DNA of 64,000 bases, from NCBI GenBank assembly GCA_963575745.1, contig CAUYUJ010004747.1:318010-382009 (forward strand). The letters are read 5' to 3'. The first letter of the stretch is position 1, and the number at the start of each line of letters is the position of its first letter. The translations under genes and the position numbers were made by a program. Under the pieces are notes generated by a model that was not told the origin of the DNA, searched no databases, and worked only from the letters and a program-made list of their open reading frames with translations. The stretch is from Prorocentrum cordatum (Eukaryota; Sar; Dinophyceae; Prorocentrales; Prorocentraceae). Of this stretch, positions 32,831 through 43,319 are shown piece after piece.

Positions 32831-33380
32831 GTGAACACGCGCGACCTTACATCAGTATGTGGGGTTCCTCGGTAGTGTAATTGCCCGCTTGGGTCAGTCT
32901 TCCCCGCAGCCCCCCTAAAGCCCCGCATCACAGATCACTTTTGCCTCGGGTCGCTCTTGCCTGTAGCTGACTTTCACCAGGCCCGGCACATGCCCTCTCA
33001 TCCTCGAGAGGGCGCCGCCGAAAGGGGCCCGCGGAGGAGCGTCGGAGTCTCATCCAGAATTGCCTGCACCCTCCATGGGGGGGAGATGGGGGGAGGGACA
33101 GCGCAAGAGTAAGAAAACGGAGGAGGATGGACAACACTAGGCGGACCAGCAGATGCTGGTGGAAGGATGGCGGAGGAGGAGTGGGAGGAGGATTCGGGTG
33201 TCCCAATTCCGTGTGGTGACATGCCGCATGGTAATTTTGAAATCTCAAGAGACCTCGCCGCGCGGTCCGTCACCGCACGGTTTTGCCGCCTCGGAGAGCG
33301 ACGCGGGTCCCAAAACCGTGCGGTGACCCCGACTCCCCGCTTTTTGACCGCACAGTGCGATCACCACACCGCTTGGTGGC
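32831..33380. other. Spacer with a perfect 17-bp inverted repeat
   Basis: No gene. GTCACCGCACGGTTTTG at 33269-33285 is perfectly inverted at 33311-33327, with a 25-base loop. A phrase at 33018-33065 (CGGAGTCTCATCCAGAATTG) recurs at 33680-33708 (CGGAGCCTCATCCGGAATTG). Confidence 0.6.
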
Positions 33381-33384
33381 CCCC

Positions 33385-33600
33385 GAAGGAAAAGGAAGAG
33401 GAGGAGGAGGAGGAGGCCGGAGGAAAAGGAGACAGGAAACAGAGGGGGGAGGAAGGCGGGTGTGGAAGAGGCGGATGTGGAGGCTGAGGAGGAGGAGGAG
33501 GCCGGAGGAAAAGGGGAGGAAAAGGGGAGGGGAAGGAGGGAGGAGGAGGAGGAGGAGGAGAAGGAGGAGGCAGGAGGAGGAGGAGGAGGAGGTGACGCTG
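33385..33600. repeat. GGA purine tract
   Basis: Imperfect GGA/GAA repeats; glutamate/arginine-rich and serine/proline-rich frames here are artefacts. Confidence 0.9.
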
Positions 33601-33829
33601 CGGGCGGCGGCTGGCCGAGGCGCGGCCCGTCCTCGAGGGAGCGTCGCCGACGGAGGGGTGGGAAGCGCGGAGGAGCTGCGGAGCCTCATCCGGAATTGCC
33701 TGCACCTCAGTGAGGCTCGTGCCCGCGGCCAGCGCTCCTCTCTCCGTCCACCCCGCTCGGGGACCCTCTGGGGCGGAGAGAAAGAGGAGTTCCTCCTCCT
33801 CCTCCTCCTCTTCCTCCTCGCGGGGTTCT

Positions 33830-34857
33830 CGCGTCTCGATGTCGCTGGCGGACAGCACGGGCACGGGACCCGCAGAATCGAGTGCTGGCTGTGTTGTGAT
33901 CAGCAGGCTCCCAGCAGACATGTCGGAGCTTGCAGAGGGAGCATTGTTCTCGTCAAGTGTGGCTGCGCTTCAGGTCAACATCGGGCTGCCGCTGCCATAG
34001 TTACTGTTTCAATAGATTTGCATAGCAGTGTTGGCCTGGTAGATGCCAACATTGATTTGTTGGGCAAGCTCTTCAAGCTTATCAGCAAATACAGCTACCC
34101 TGGACTATTGGTGTTGATTGGAAGTTAGTTCCTGATGAGATGCCCAAGTTGGTTCAGAAGGTCATTGTGAATTTGGGTGATGTGACGTGGGGTGCCAGCG
34201 AGCTGGAATGCTTCATCTGTATCAGTGTGTTGACGCCGCTTGTCTAGGATACTTCGGTAGTGCTAAGAGTGCCCGCGCGCTCTCACTCGCCAGTCGGACT
34301 CTTTTCTAAGGGCCAGTCGGTGCAGGCGAAGGTTCCCAGGGCGATGTTGCCCATGAAGCTCCCGATCGACACGCCGTTGCCTGTTCGAGCAGCACCACCA
34401 GAGCGTAGAGACCAGCACTGGCCATGGAGGCTTGGCGGGGACCCACCTGCCTGGGGATCTTCGTGCGGCCTGTCAGGCGTGGTTTGAGTATGTCGAGGAG
34501 TACCTTCTGGAGTTCCACGGGCTCCGCCTTGTGCAGTGCAGCGTATTCTGGGCGTTCGGATTGGCTGCAAGTGCAGTGCGTGAATATCGACCAGGCTTGG
34601 AGGAGTGGCCTACGCTATATGTTTGTTCGTTGACGGCAGGAGGTGGAACTCGTTCCATTCGGCTTACTTGAGGCTGCATGCCATATGTTCTGAAGCACGC
34701 GTCAAAGGCTTCATGTGGCTGGCAACCCAGCGTCGGCAGGAGAAGACGGCTGCGCGCATTGCGTTACCGCCATGGCCGAAGTATGGCAATATTGGGCCTT
34801 GGAGGGGCACTTCTCGTTCGGTTGTTTATACTGAATTGTTTTCGGAGAGCGGCGGGG
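33830..34857 (+). mobile_element. LINE fragment: endonuclease and start of the RT region
   Basis: Three frames follow one another. The first has GCVVISRLPADMSELAEGAL (33888 on), the second SIDLHSSVGLVDANIDLLGK and LFKLISKYSYP (34010-34100), and the third TIGVDWKLVPDEM (34104 on). This is the layout of the apurinic-like endonuclease domain of dinoflagellate LINEs, with VDWK at the place of the usual GDWN. Further frames (34260-34480, and 34432-34671 with DLRAACQAWFEYVEEYLLEF) match the segment before the reverse transcriptase, and ATQRRQEKTAARIALPPWP follows near 34720. The element is broken by frameshifts and stops at a CT microsatellite at 34858; the RT core, RNase H and 3' end are absent. 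Confidence 0.55.
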
Positions 34858-34878
34858 GCTCTCTCTCTCTCTCGCGCG

Positions 34879-34909
<31 letters not shown>

Positions 34910-34942
34910 GCTCTCTCTCTCTCTCTCGCTCTCTCTTCTTCT
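34858..34942 (+). repeat. (CT)n microsatellite
   Basis: About 80 bp of CT dinucleotides with scattered GC interruptions, at the breakpoint of the LINE fragment. Confidence 0.95.
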
Positions 34943-35538
34943 GGGGTTAGAGGCTTGCCCTTCCTCCTTGCAGGGTAGGGGGCGCGCTGGAAGTGCCAAG
35001 ACCTGGAATGCCCGGACTGAGGCGGCTGCCAAATAACATGGGGGAAAGGGCGGATTGCGCGTTTGTGGAGAAGCCGGTCCCTGAAATTCAGGTTCACACC
35101 GAGGGCATTGATGGGCGCCCATCTTTTCGGGAGCTGCCACGAGGGGGAGGAGGACTAGGGGGTGTGCGTATCATGATTGAGTTCATGATGATGATGTTCG
35201 AAACTAGACAACCAGAGCGTTTGCTTACACCCGCTGTGTAAGATCGCTGTGCCCGCGCAGTCGGCAGGCACATTCCACCAGTGGCGCAAAGCGAACTTGC
35301 CGCGTTGCAAATGTTCGTTGTTATTGCGTTCCGTTGGACCGTGGCTCCGAACGCTCCGTGTCTCGCGGCTCCATGGTCCCGTGGCGGCCCGTGGTTTCTC
35401 GGCATTCTGGCCCGTGACCTCAATTGCCGCGTGTCCCCGCGATGCCGCGGCTCGTGGCGCCGCGGCGCATTTGCGACGGGGCCGATCGCGAAAATCTTGC
35501 GGTGCCAAATGGTGGCGCTCAATCCGTTCGTTGGCCTC
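34943..35538. other. No gene recognised
   Basis: Mixed-composition DNA with a GATGATGATG run near 35185. No domain recognised. Confidence 0.4.
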
Positions 35539-35860
35539 GAGTTCCGAGAGAACACATGGCGCTGGCCATGACATTCCCATAGAACGCATGGCACGGACGC
35601 GAGTTTGCCCGGAACACATGGCCACGGCGATGAGTTCCAAGAGAACGCACGACAATGACCATGAAATCCCCAGAAACCAACTGGCGCGGACACGGGTTTG
35701 CCGGGAACACGTTGCAACGACCATGGGTTCCGAGAGAGCACATGACACTGGCCGTGAAATTCCCAGAAGCCACATGGCACGGACGCGAGTTTGCCAGGAA
35801 CACCTGGCACTGGCCAGGAGTTCCGCGAGTACACATGCCAAGGGCCAGCAAATCCCTTTT
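35539..35860. repeat. 93-bp tandem array (3 x 31 bp substructure)
   Basis: GAGTTCC or GGGTTCC heads lie at 35539, 35632, 35725 and 35818, exactly 93 bp apart. Each 93-bp unit contains three related 31-bp subunits around AACACATGGC. The period is divisible by three, which keeps frames of about 230-320 residues open on both strands; these are not supported as genes. Confidence 0.9.
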
Positions 35861-36639
35861 ACACCCCAGAGTCACAATCAACAACAATATCAACATTCCT
35901 ATGGGATTCGCGCGGGCATGAGTTCTGCGAAAACACGTGGCCAGGTCACGCGGTTCACCGACGTACATGCGCATTTTTCAGATTCCCCCGTTTCCCCGCC
36001 CCCGCCCCGCCTTCCCCTCCTGCCTCCCCCCCCTCCCATCGCTCCACCCCCCTCCCGGGCTGCCTCCTCGTTCTCGTGGCCCTTGGGGTTCTTCGTGGCC
36101 CATGGCGTGCGGCCCGTTGCTCATGGCCCCGTGGCCCGCGGCCCATGGACTGTTGCCCGTGCCCCGTTGCCCAGTGTCCGTGGCCCCTGGCCCGTGCCCT
36201 GTCGCCAGTGCCTGGGCCGTTGAGTCCAGCATGTGCCCGACGGCAGGTATCTGGCAACGCGCGTCGTCATGGCTACGAAAGGCTCAGAATCTGAGGGCCC
36301 CGGGGGCTGCGAAGACACGATTAGGTCGGTTGGAGGGCACGTCCAATAACGCCTCGTTGATCGATCTACGCGCGCGCATTTTGAATTGAGTTTGTAGCGA
36401 TTGGGCTGTGGTTGTGTTGCGATTGGCGTGCAGTTGCGTTGCTTGCGACTGGGCCGCAATCTGGCTGGCTGGTTTTGGTTCTGAACCGATGGTCCTGGCG
36501 GTCAGCGGGCTTCTATGATATTAGATTGCGTTCGTGCGTGCGTCGGCCTGCGAGCAGTGTGCAGCACTTGCCTCGAGCCATAATACCTCCCCCCCCCCAA
36601 CTTCGTCGCCCCCCTCTTTGTCGCTCCCGATCTTTACCT
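35861..36639. repeat. Spacer with a GGCCCGTGGCCC minisatellite
   Basis: 36000-36060 is C-rich. 36085-36215 is a degenerate repeat of GTGGCCCATGGCCCG-like units. The rest (36220-36639) has no recognisable gene. Confidence 0.5.
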
Positions 36640-37740
36640 ATCGAAGATCAGCATGCTGTGGGCCCCTGGGCTGAGCTGCCCAAGGTCGCCATCTCGCAGC
36701 TCGATGGAGCGATCTCGTCCAACTCTGGCTCTCGCGGGCTCCGGGGCGGGGGGGGGGCGGGGGGGCCATGTGCATCCGCGCCAAGTTTGGCGGCCCCCAA
36801 GCAGCTACAAGCGGGCTTCCCTTGACGTTCTCATGGGGCGGGATCTGGATCCTGAGGGTCTCGAATTCTGGGCGCTTTTGCTGTTCTCCCTGGGCAGACC
36901 AGTCCCAGCCCCTGAAGTTAGGCCAGTCGCCTTGGCCCTCATCTGGGATCGCATTTGGTCGCGCCTGAGGCAGCGGGTTGCGAGGAATCGGGAGCTCTCG
37001 CTCGGGCGGGCACGCGCGTGACGCCAGTCAGAGATCTGCAGAGTTTGAAGGGCTCGCTGCGATAAGCGGGGCCCTCGATTTCTCAGAATGCTATGGGCGC
37101 ATCTCGCGCGGGGACCTGCTGCGGGAACCGTGGGCCACTGGGCCCCCTTGTCAGGCTTCTCGCGTGCTTCTGCGCCCAGCATATGCTGCCCCGCAGGGCC
37201 GGGTGGAATGTGGCCATTTCAGATTCTGCCCAGGCCAGCGGCGCAATCGCCGTGGGCTGCAGCTGTCTGTGCCCTAACCCTAGCGAAGCTCGTAGTGCTT
37301 GCTGTCATTGTGGTGTGGCAGCAGCAATTTTGTCGTCGGCTTCCTCCTCCAGGCCATGGGGGGCAGAGCCTGGGCGCTAGAGCGCTAGAGCAGCTCCCGC
37401 GCGCCGCGTCCGATTCGGCACCCCCTGCGCAGCGTAGGCAGCCGGTTGTCAATGGGGGATAGACAGGCTTCATGACCAGCGTGGCGTATTTAGACGGCGA
37501 TCTAAATCAGCGACCCAGGTCGAGATGGTTTGATACGCGGGGCGCGGCGGCCACGGTCGCTGCCGACAGGGCGCGCGCTGCTTTCAGTCTTGCCGCCTCG
37601 AGGGGGGCGGAGGGGGCGCCCCCGGGCACCTCGGCGGCGCTTCGTCTTCGCTTTGCCCCGAGAGGATCCGCCGGAGACCCGCGGGCGGCCACAGTGCGCG
37701 AAGCGACCAAGCACTGGGCGTTGAGCGCATAGTCTGTCAG
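36640..37740 (+). mobile_element. LINE fragment: reverse transcriptase core, decayed
   Basis: A frame at 36653-37021 contains PEVRPVALALIWDRIWSRLR near 36914, matching the RT finger region (RP-x-AL) of dinoflagellate LINEs. The next frame contains GALDFSECYGRISRGDLL with the aspartate at 37077, a match to RT motif A, followed by AYAAPQGRVE, close to the usual PQG of motif B. A frame at 37472 reads MTSVAYLDGDLNQR, possibly a decayed motif C. Frames change several times, so it is a pseudogene. I see no endonuclease upstream and no RNase H downstream. Confidence 0.45.
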
Positions 37741-38344
37741 ACCTACCTGCAGGGGGTGCTAAGTCTGTGGCAGGAGGAGGGGCCATGGGCGCTGGTGATA
37801 GATCCTGCACGAGCGGCTGTCATGTCGCTGGCCAGAATTGGTTGCGCCCTGCCCTCCGCCGATGTTTCTAGCTCCCAGGGCCATGCTCTGCACCGCTCGG
37901 CCGCGCGCCGCCCAGCGCCCGCGCGCCGCCCGGCGCGCGGGCGCGAGAACAGCGAGCTCAGCGCAGCTTGTGCAGCCAGGGGGGGCAGGAGGAGCAAGGA
38001 GGAAAGGGAAATTGAATGGCATCTGTTGGCCTGCCAGGGCTCGCGGGCACACGCCCTTGTGCGTCGGCGCAAACTCGGTCCAAACCTATTCGCGCATAGT
38101 GGCTTCGAGTGGGCGTTGCTCCGATGAGAAGCAATCCTTCATTTTGTCGTGCAAGCGCATAGTTATTTTTCTCGGCCCGTTGCTGGGCGCGCGCTGTCAG
38201 GCGTGAAATTAGGCTGTCCCGGCGCGTCTGCGTCGCGCCTGCGATAGACTTGCCCAACCACGCCAGTTGGTTATTGCGAAGGCCAGACGGCCGGTGCCGC
38301 CGACCCTGAAGAGGACCACGACGTCGGCGACGAAGTGGGCGGAG
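37741..38344. other. No gene recognised
   Basis: GC-rich sequence that may include the rest of the decayed LINE. GCGCGCCGCCCGGCGCGCGG near 37920 can form local hairpins. Confidence 0.35.
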
Positions 38345-38870
38345 ACGGAGGCCGTGGAAGATGATGAGGAGGAGGAGGCGAGGAGGAGGGCGAAGAGGAG
38401 GAGGAGGAGGAGGAGGAGGAGGAGGAGGAGGAGGAGGAGGAGGAGGGAGGAGGGAGGGAGGAGGAGAGGATGAGGAGAGGGAGGAGAGAGGAGGAGGAGG
38501 AAGGAGGGGAGGAGGAGGGGAGGAGAGGAGGAGGAGGAGGAGGAGGAGGAGGAGGAGGAGGAGGGGGAGGAGGGAGGAGGAGGAGGAGGCTGAGGAGGAG
38601 GGGAGGAGGAGTAGGGGGGGTGGCGGGAGAAGGAGCAGCTGGAGGAGAAGGAGGATGAGGAGGAGGGGAAAAAGGAGGAGGAGGAGGAGGAGGAGATGGA
38701 GGAGGACGAGGACGAGGAGGAGCAGGAGGGTGGCCGAAGAGAGGGCTCCGGAGACGCCCGAAAGCCTCGATCCTCGAGCCTGGGGTTCGGAGTTCACAGA
38801 GTGTGCAGGAGGAGGAGGAGGAGGAGGAGGAGGAGGAGGAGGAGGAGGAGGAGGAGGAGGAGGACCTCTA
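38345..38870. repeat. GGA purine tract, about 500 bp
   Basis: Nearly uninterrupted GGA/GAGG repeats apart from 38720-38800. The 365-residue leucine/proline/serine-rich minus frame and the glycine/arginine-rich plus frames are artefacts. Confidence 0.95.
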
Positions 38871-39129
38871 GGGGCCATTTTGGGAACCGGGAGCCGCGCG
38901 GGGTTCCGGAACCGCGCGGGGACCGCGCCGAACGCGCGGGGAGTGAAAGCGTATTTGGGTGGCGACCCCCCCCCCAGGACCCCCCCCCCCCGGGACCCCC
39001 CGGGACCCCCCCGGGAACCCTCCCGGGACCCCCCCCCCCGCCGGGGAAGGGACAAAGGGAAGGGGCTTCCCTTTGACGTGGTTACGACATGGGTCGATTT
39101 CCCTCAAGCCCGCTAGATAGAGCACTGCA

Positions 39130-39163
<34 letters not shown>

Positions 39164-39455
39164 ACGGCACAGCCCCTCACACACGCCGACAGGGTCGGCG
39201 GATTCAATGGCTGCGCTGTGCACGATCTGTCTATTTTTTGGGGTTGTGACATGGTTTTGCCGGGCATTCTTGACGCGCGCGATGGCTTGGTCCCCAGTAT
39301 GACGCGCAGACGCTGGGCTTGGAATGCGTCGAGCCTGCGTCGACCAGCTTGGTTCAGCCAAGAAATGCTCAGATCAGAGTGAGGGGGCTGAACCGAATGG
39401 TCATTCACTGTCCCTGGGTGCGTGGCTGAATTGAGATTCCGCGAAGCGGATTCTT
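38871..39455. other. Spacer with CCCGGGACCCCC runs and an ACG run
   Basis: 38965-39050 has repeated CCCCCGGGACCCC. 39128-39162 is an ACG microsatellite. No gene recognised. Confidence 0.5.
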
Positions 39456-39493
39456 GTTGTTGCTGCTGGTGCTGCTGCTCCTGTTCTTGTTGT

Positions 39494-39534
<41 letters not shown>

Positions 39535-39545
39535 TTTGTTGTTGT
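39456..39545. repeat. (TTGCTG)n microsatellite
   Basis: Six-base repeats encoding poly-Leu, poly-Cys or poly-Gln depending on frame. Confidence 0.9.
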
Positions 39546-39548
39546 CGT

Positions 39549-40075
39549 CGCCCCACCCGCGACCCACCCCGCGACCCACCCGCGACCCACCCCGCGACGC
39601 ACCCGCGACGCACCCGCGACCCACCCGCGACCCACCCGCGATCCACCCCGCGACCCACCCGCGACCCACCCGCGACCCACCCCGCGACCCGCCCGCGACC
39701 AACCCCGAGACCCCCCCGGCGACCCACCTGCGACCCACCCCGCGACCCGCCCGCGACCCACCCGCGACCCACTCCGCGACACGCCCGCGACCAACCCTGG
39801 CGACCCACTCGCGACCCACTCGCGACCCACCGGCGACCCACCCGCGACCCGCCCCGCGACCCGCCCGCGACCCGCCCGCGACCCACCCGCGACCCACCCG
39901 CGACCCACCACCGCGACCCACCCGCGACCCTACCCTACCCAAAATTTTCGGCGCCTGCGGCGCCAGGTGCAGAACCTGCGACCCACCCGCGGCCCAAACC
40001 GCGCCCGCGACCCCCGCGACCCACCCCGCGACCCCCCCGCGACCCACCCGCGACCCACCCCGCGACCCACCCAAC
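39549..40075. repeat. 11-bp GCGACCCACCC minisatellite
   Basis: About 40 units of GCGACCCACCC with variants (GCGACCCGCCC, GCGACGCACCC), interrupted near 39945-39990 by a unit of the neighbouring 95-bp repeat. Confidence 0.95.
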
Positions 40076-40510
40076 ATTTTCGGCGCCTGCGGCGGGTTTC
40101 TTTTGCATCCGTTCAAGGTGGAGAACCCGCGACCTAAACCGCTTTCAGTGTACAAGTCCAAAATTTTCGACGCCTGCGCGGGCTGTTTTTGAATTCCTTT
40201 CAGGTGGAGGTGGAGAACCCGCGACCCACCCGCGACCCAAACTACGTTCACAGAACAAGACAAAATTTCGGCGTCTGCGGCAGGTTTTCTTTTCGCATTC
40301 GTTCCAGCTGGAGAACTTGCGACCCAAACCGCGTTCAGTGTACAAATCAAAACTTTCGGCGCCTGCGGCGGGCTGTTTCTGAATTCCTTCCAGGTGGAGG
40401 TGGAGGAGCCCGCGACCCACCCGCGACCCAAACTACGTTCACTGAACAAGCCAAAAATTCGGCGCCTGCGGCGGGCTGTTTTTGCATTCGTTCCGGGTGG
40501 CCCACCAGCG
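39945..40510. repeat. Repeat of about 95 bp with a CGGCGCCTGCGGCG core
   Basis: Cores near 39949, 40080, 40168, 40268, 40355 and 40460, spaced 87-131 bp. Units share AAAATTTTCGGCGCC, GTGGAGAACCCGCGACCC and GTTCAGTGTACAA phrases and contain short stretches of the 11-bp repeat. Confidence 0.8.
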
Positions 40511-42220
40511 ATCCCCCCCGCGCCCGCCCCCTCACTCTTATCCGCAATTGCGGTGTGCTACGTAATATTTTAATTTCGTAGTGGTAAGTGCCCAAAACAG
40601 TTCCAATTTCCGCGGCGCGCTGATTGGCGCGCGCGTTCGCGCCTTCGCACCGCTGGTAATTCCCCCGCGCAGCGCCCGATTCTTTGCCCGACTCCTCCTG
40701 CGTGTTCCCTGAGTCGCACAGCGCGCCCCCCGAAGTATTTCATTTCCCTTGTGGGAGAGATGGGTTCCCAGCGGAATCGGCAACGCGCAAATCGCAATTC
40801 CTTCGAAGCAGTTGAAATTTGCCCCGCTGCCGCTCCATGCCCACATCTGCCCTGGCACGTGCGACGGCGCCCGGAAGTTGCTGCGCGCGTCGCTCATGGC
40901 CCCCGACGGGGGCGGCGTCGCCTGCGCGCGGGAGTGCCGTGCAGGAGGGCTCGGGCGCTGTCTTCCCGAAGCGCCCTGGGCGCGGGGGCGCCCAGATCGG
41001 CGGTGCTGCCCGTCCTGTTTCGTGGACCTGGCCAGGCCCCTGGCCGCGCAGGCGCCGGGCGCTGGCGCCCTCGCCCGCCCCCGGCCGGCCTTGACTCGCC
41101 CGCTCCATTGTGGGCCGGCCAGCAGGTTGGTAGGACTAAAACGACGCAAAGATCGGGACAAAATCGGATCGGGATAACTCGAAATCTCTGAGAATCGGCG
41201 GGTTTGGAGGATGTATTGGGCGCCGCGGCCGCTCCAGAGCGTTCCGGAACGCTCTGAGAGCGCTCCGGCACGCTCTGGAGCGATTTATCCCAATCCTAGC
41301 CTTGTTTTAAGGACGGGATTTCTCTGATATTCGGTCCGGCGCCAAGCCTCGGCGGCCAGGAGATGCGTCGGGGGCTCGCAGTGGCAGCGGGCTCGTTTGT
41401 ACGCGCGCGCCAAGGAGTGCTCGGACGCGCGCGCGCACTGCGGCGCGCGTGGCACTCGCTGGCACAGGTCTCACGATTGCCCCAGACGCGCGGACATCAG
41501 GAGGGAAGAGTGCTGCCAGCGCGTCCTCAGGGCTGGCAGATGCGCTCATCGGCTAGGTGAGGAGGCCAGGGAAATTGTTGCTGGATGCCCCTTTCGCTCC
41601 CCGCCCGTTTGTGTTCATGGCGCGGAGGTCCCCGAGGCAAGCCAGCTTCGCTTCGCTCGCACGCCCCCTGGGCGGAGAGGTTCCAGGGCGGCGCGTTCGT
41701 TGGCGGGTCGGCTTCCCAATCTCGCCTCCAGGGATTCCGACGCGCAGGGCGTTCTGCTATTCAGACAGACCGCGCGGGCAACGCCATCGGCGACGCGCGC
41801 GGCGCAGCGCCGCTCCGCGCGGCCCCGGGACGGGCGGCTCGGGGCGAGGAGGGCTGAGCTTTCAGAATTTCGGATTGCTCTCTTCGTTTTGTGAATGATC
41901 GGATAACCGCGAATTTGTTGTCTACACCTTAGGCGATGCTTAAGAAAACTTAAGTTTTTGGCGAGAGTCTCGATTATTCTTAATGGTTCAATGTAAATCC
42001 TAAGATTTTGATAGAAGTTCTGGGTTTTTATTCAAATTCTGAGACTCTGAGTTTCTTAACCCATGATTTGTTAAGCATTTCGCAGGGTGTACGCTGATTG
42101 CTCTGGCAATCTGAACTGCGCCAGTGGCGCCAGCGCGTCCTCCGGCGCCGGCGGCCCGAGGGGGCGCGCGCGGCAGCACTGGTGACGCGGCACTGGCAGG
42201 CAAGCTCGCGCTCGTAAAGG
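40511..42220. other. GC-rich spacer, no gene recognised; large palindrome
   Basis: 41235-41256 is a perfect 22-bp palindrome centred on TTCCGGAA, nested inside an outer inverted pair GCTCCAGAGCG (41231) and CGCTCTGGAGC (41271). 41400-41470 is rich in GCGCGC. 41900-42070 is AT-rich with short TCTTAA/TTAAGA repeats. No domain recognised. Confidence 0.45.
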
Positions 42221-42814
42221 TTGATGCTCACAGGAGCTTTTGCATCTGCCACTCCAGACCATGATGAGTGGTTAGTTGCAGGCAGTGCGAAGGCCGATCA
42301 GCGGGCCAAACGGGGAGTCGGTCCACGGAGTGTTTCGCAGGATCGGCTCGATGTCCTTGCAGGCTGCGAGCGCGTCGCCGATGATACTGTTAGGCGGCGA
42401 AGCAAATGCCCGGAATTCTTCGGCCAACCAGGGCAACTCGACTCTCGGGAATTCGTCGGCGCGGGGGAGGTCGTTTTGGAAGGGGGTCTGCCTCGGGCCT
42501 TAGTTCAAGCCTGTCTGGGGGAATGGGTGGCGCCTTTCGAGGATAGGTCCTTGACCGAGGGGTGCGAGGCTGTCCCTGCTGCTCGGCCCCCCCCTCCTGC
42601 CTGCACCCCTGGGCAGTCAAGTCACTCTGATGGACCTGTTGTTTCGGCTTCGGAAGCCCCCTGGGACTCGCGGGGGCACTCTGGCGCTAGCCGCTGCGCC
42701 GGGCCCTGGCCAGGACCTCCGACATCTTCCGTTGCGCAGATTGTGGGGGCTCGGCGCATGCGTCTGCGAGGGGCCTCCAAGAAGCGCGCGATGCTTCGAG
42801 GCGCCAGGGGTTGA
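42221..42814 (+). CDS. Uncharacterised ORF, possibly a retroelement remnant
   Basis: A 197-residue frame with natural composition in its first half (PDHDEWLVAGSAKADQRAK, then REFVGAGEVVLEGGLPRAL). The DEWLV phrase resembles proteins encoded by dinoflagellate retroelements, but I cannot assign it. The second half overlaps an equally long minus-strand frame. Upstream sequence in the same frame soon stops. No splice or promoter signal supports it as a gene. Confidence 0.25.
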   Translation: MMLTGAFASATPDHDEWLVAGSAKADQRAKRGVGPRSVSQDRLDVLAGCERVADDTVRRRSKCPEFFGQPGQLDSREFVGAGEVVLEGGLPRALVQACLGEWVAPFEDRSLTEGCEAVPAARPPPPACTPGQSSHSDGPVVSASEAPWDSRGHSGASRCAGPWPGPPTSSVAQIVGARRMRLRGASKKRAMLRGARG

Positions 42815-43319
42815 AAACCCAGCGATCCAAACTGCGTTGGGGATTGTTTCCCAGCCGCGCGCACGCCGCAGCTAAAGCAGGAATGGCCTTCGCACCGCCC
42901 CTGGCCACGCGCGCTGTTTAGGGGCCTCTGCTGGGGCCTGCGCCGTCGGCTGCTGCCGCCGATGCCGCGGGCCCGGGCAGCGGAGCTGCAGGGGGGGCGG
43001 TGCTCGGCCGCGGCAGGGGGGCGGAGTCGGCAGGAGGTCTTCCGCTTGCCGCGCCCTCTCGGGCTGGGAGCCGCTGCTGCGGCCACTGCCCCTGCCCCGG
43101 GGGTCGGGCGCGCACTCGCGGCGACTGATCTGGGCAGCCGCGACGGGCGTCTGACAGCTGCGGCACCGACCCAAGGGCAGCGAGCATACGCCAGAAAGCG
43201 AGGATCAAGGAGGGGCACGCGCCCAGAGCATTCAAGCAAGAGGACTAGGTGCCCAAAGCGCGCAAGCAGGTCGCAAGCATAAAGGAGGGCCACGTGGCCG
43301 AAGCCTTCTCCTTATATGT
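42815..43319. other. No gene recognised
   Basis: GC-rich sequence with overlapping alanine/arginine/proline frames on both strands. Confidence 0.4.

Noticed and set aside
37958-39055. 365-residue minus-strand proline/leucine-rich frame
   Set aside because: It is the translation of the GGA purine tract.
39920-39940. CCCTACCCTACCC as telomeric repeat
   Set aside because: Only two or three units and not the TTTAGGG type known from dinoflagellates; it is a variant of the local minisatellite.
39549-40075. CRISPR-like array
   Set aside because: The 11-bp units have no unique spacers, and the genome is eukaryotic.
39082-40449. 455-residue minus-strand glycine/arginine-rich frame
   Set aside because: It is the translation of the 11-bp minisatellite and TTGCTG repeat.
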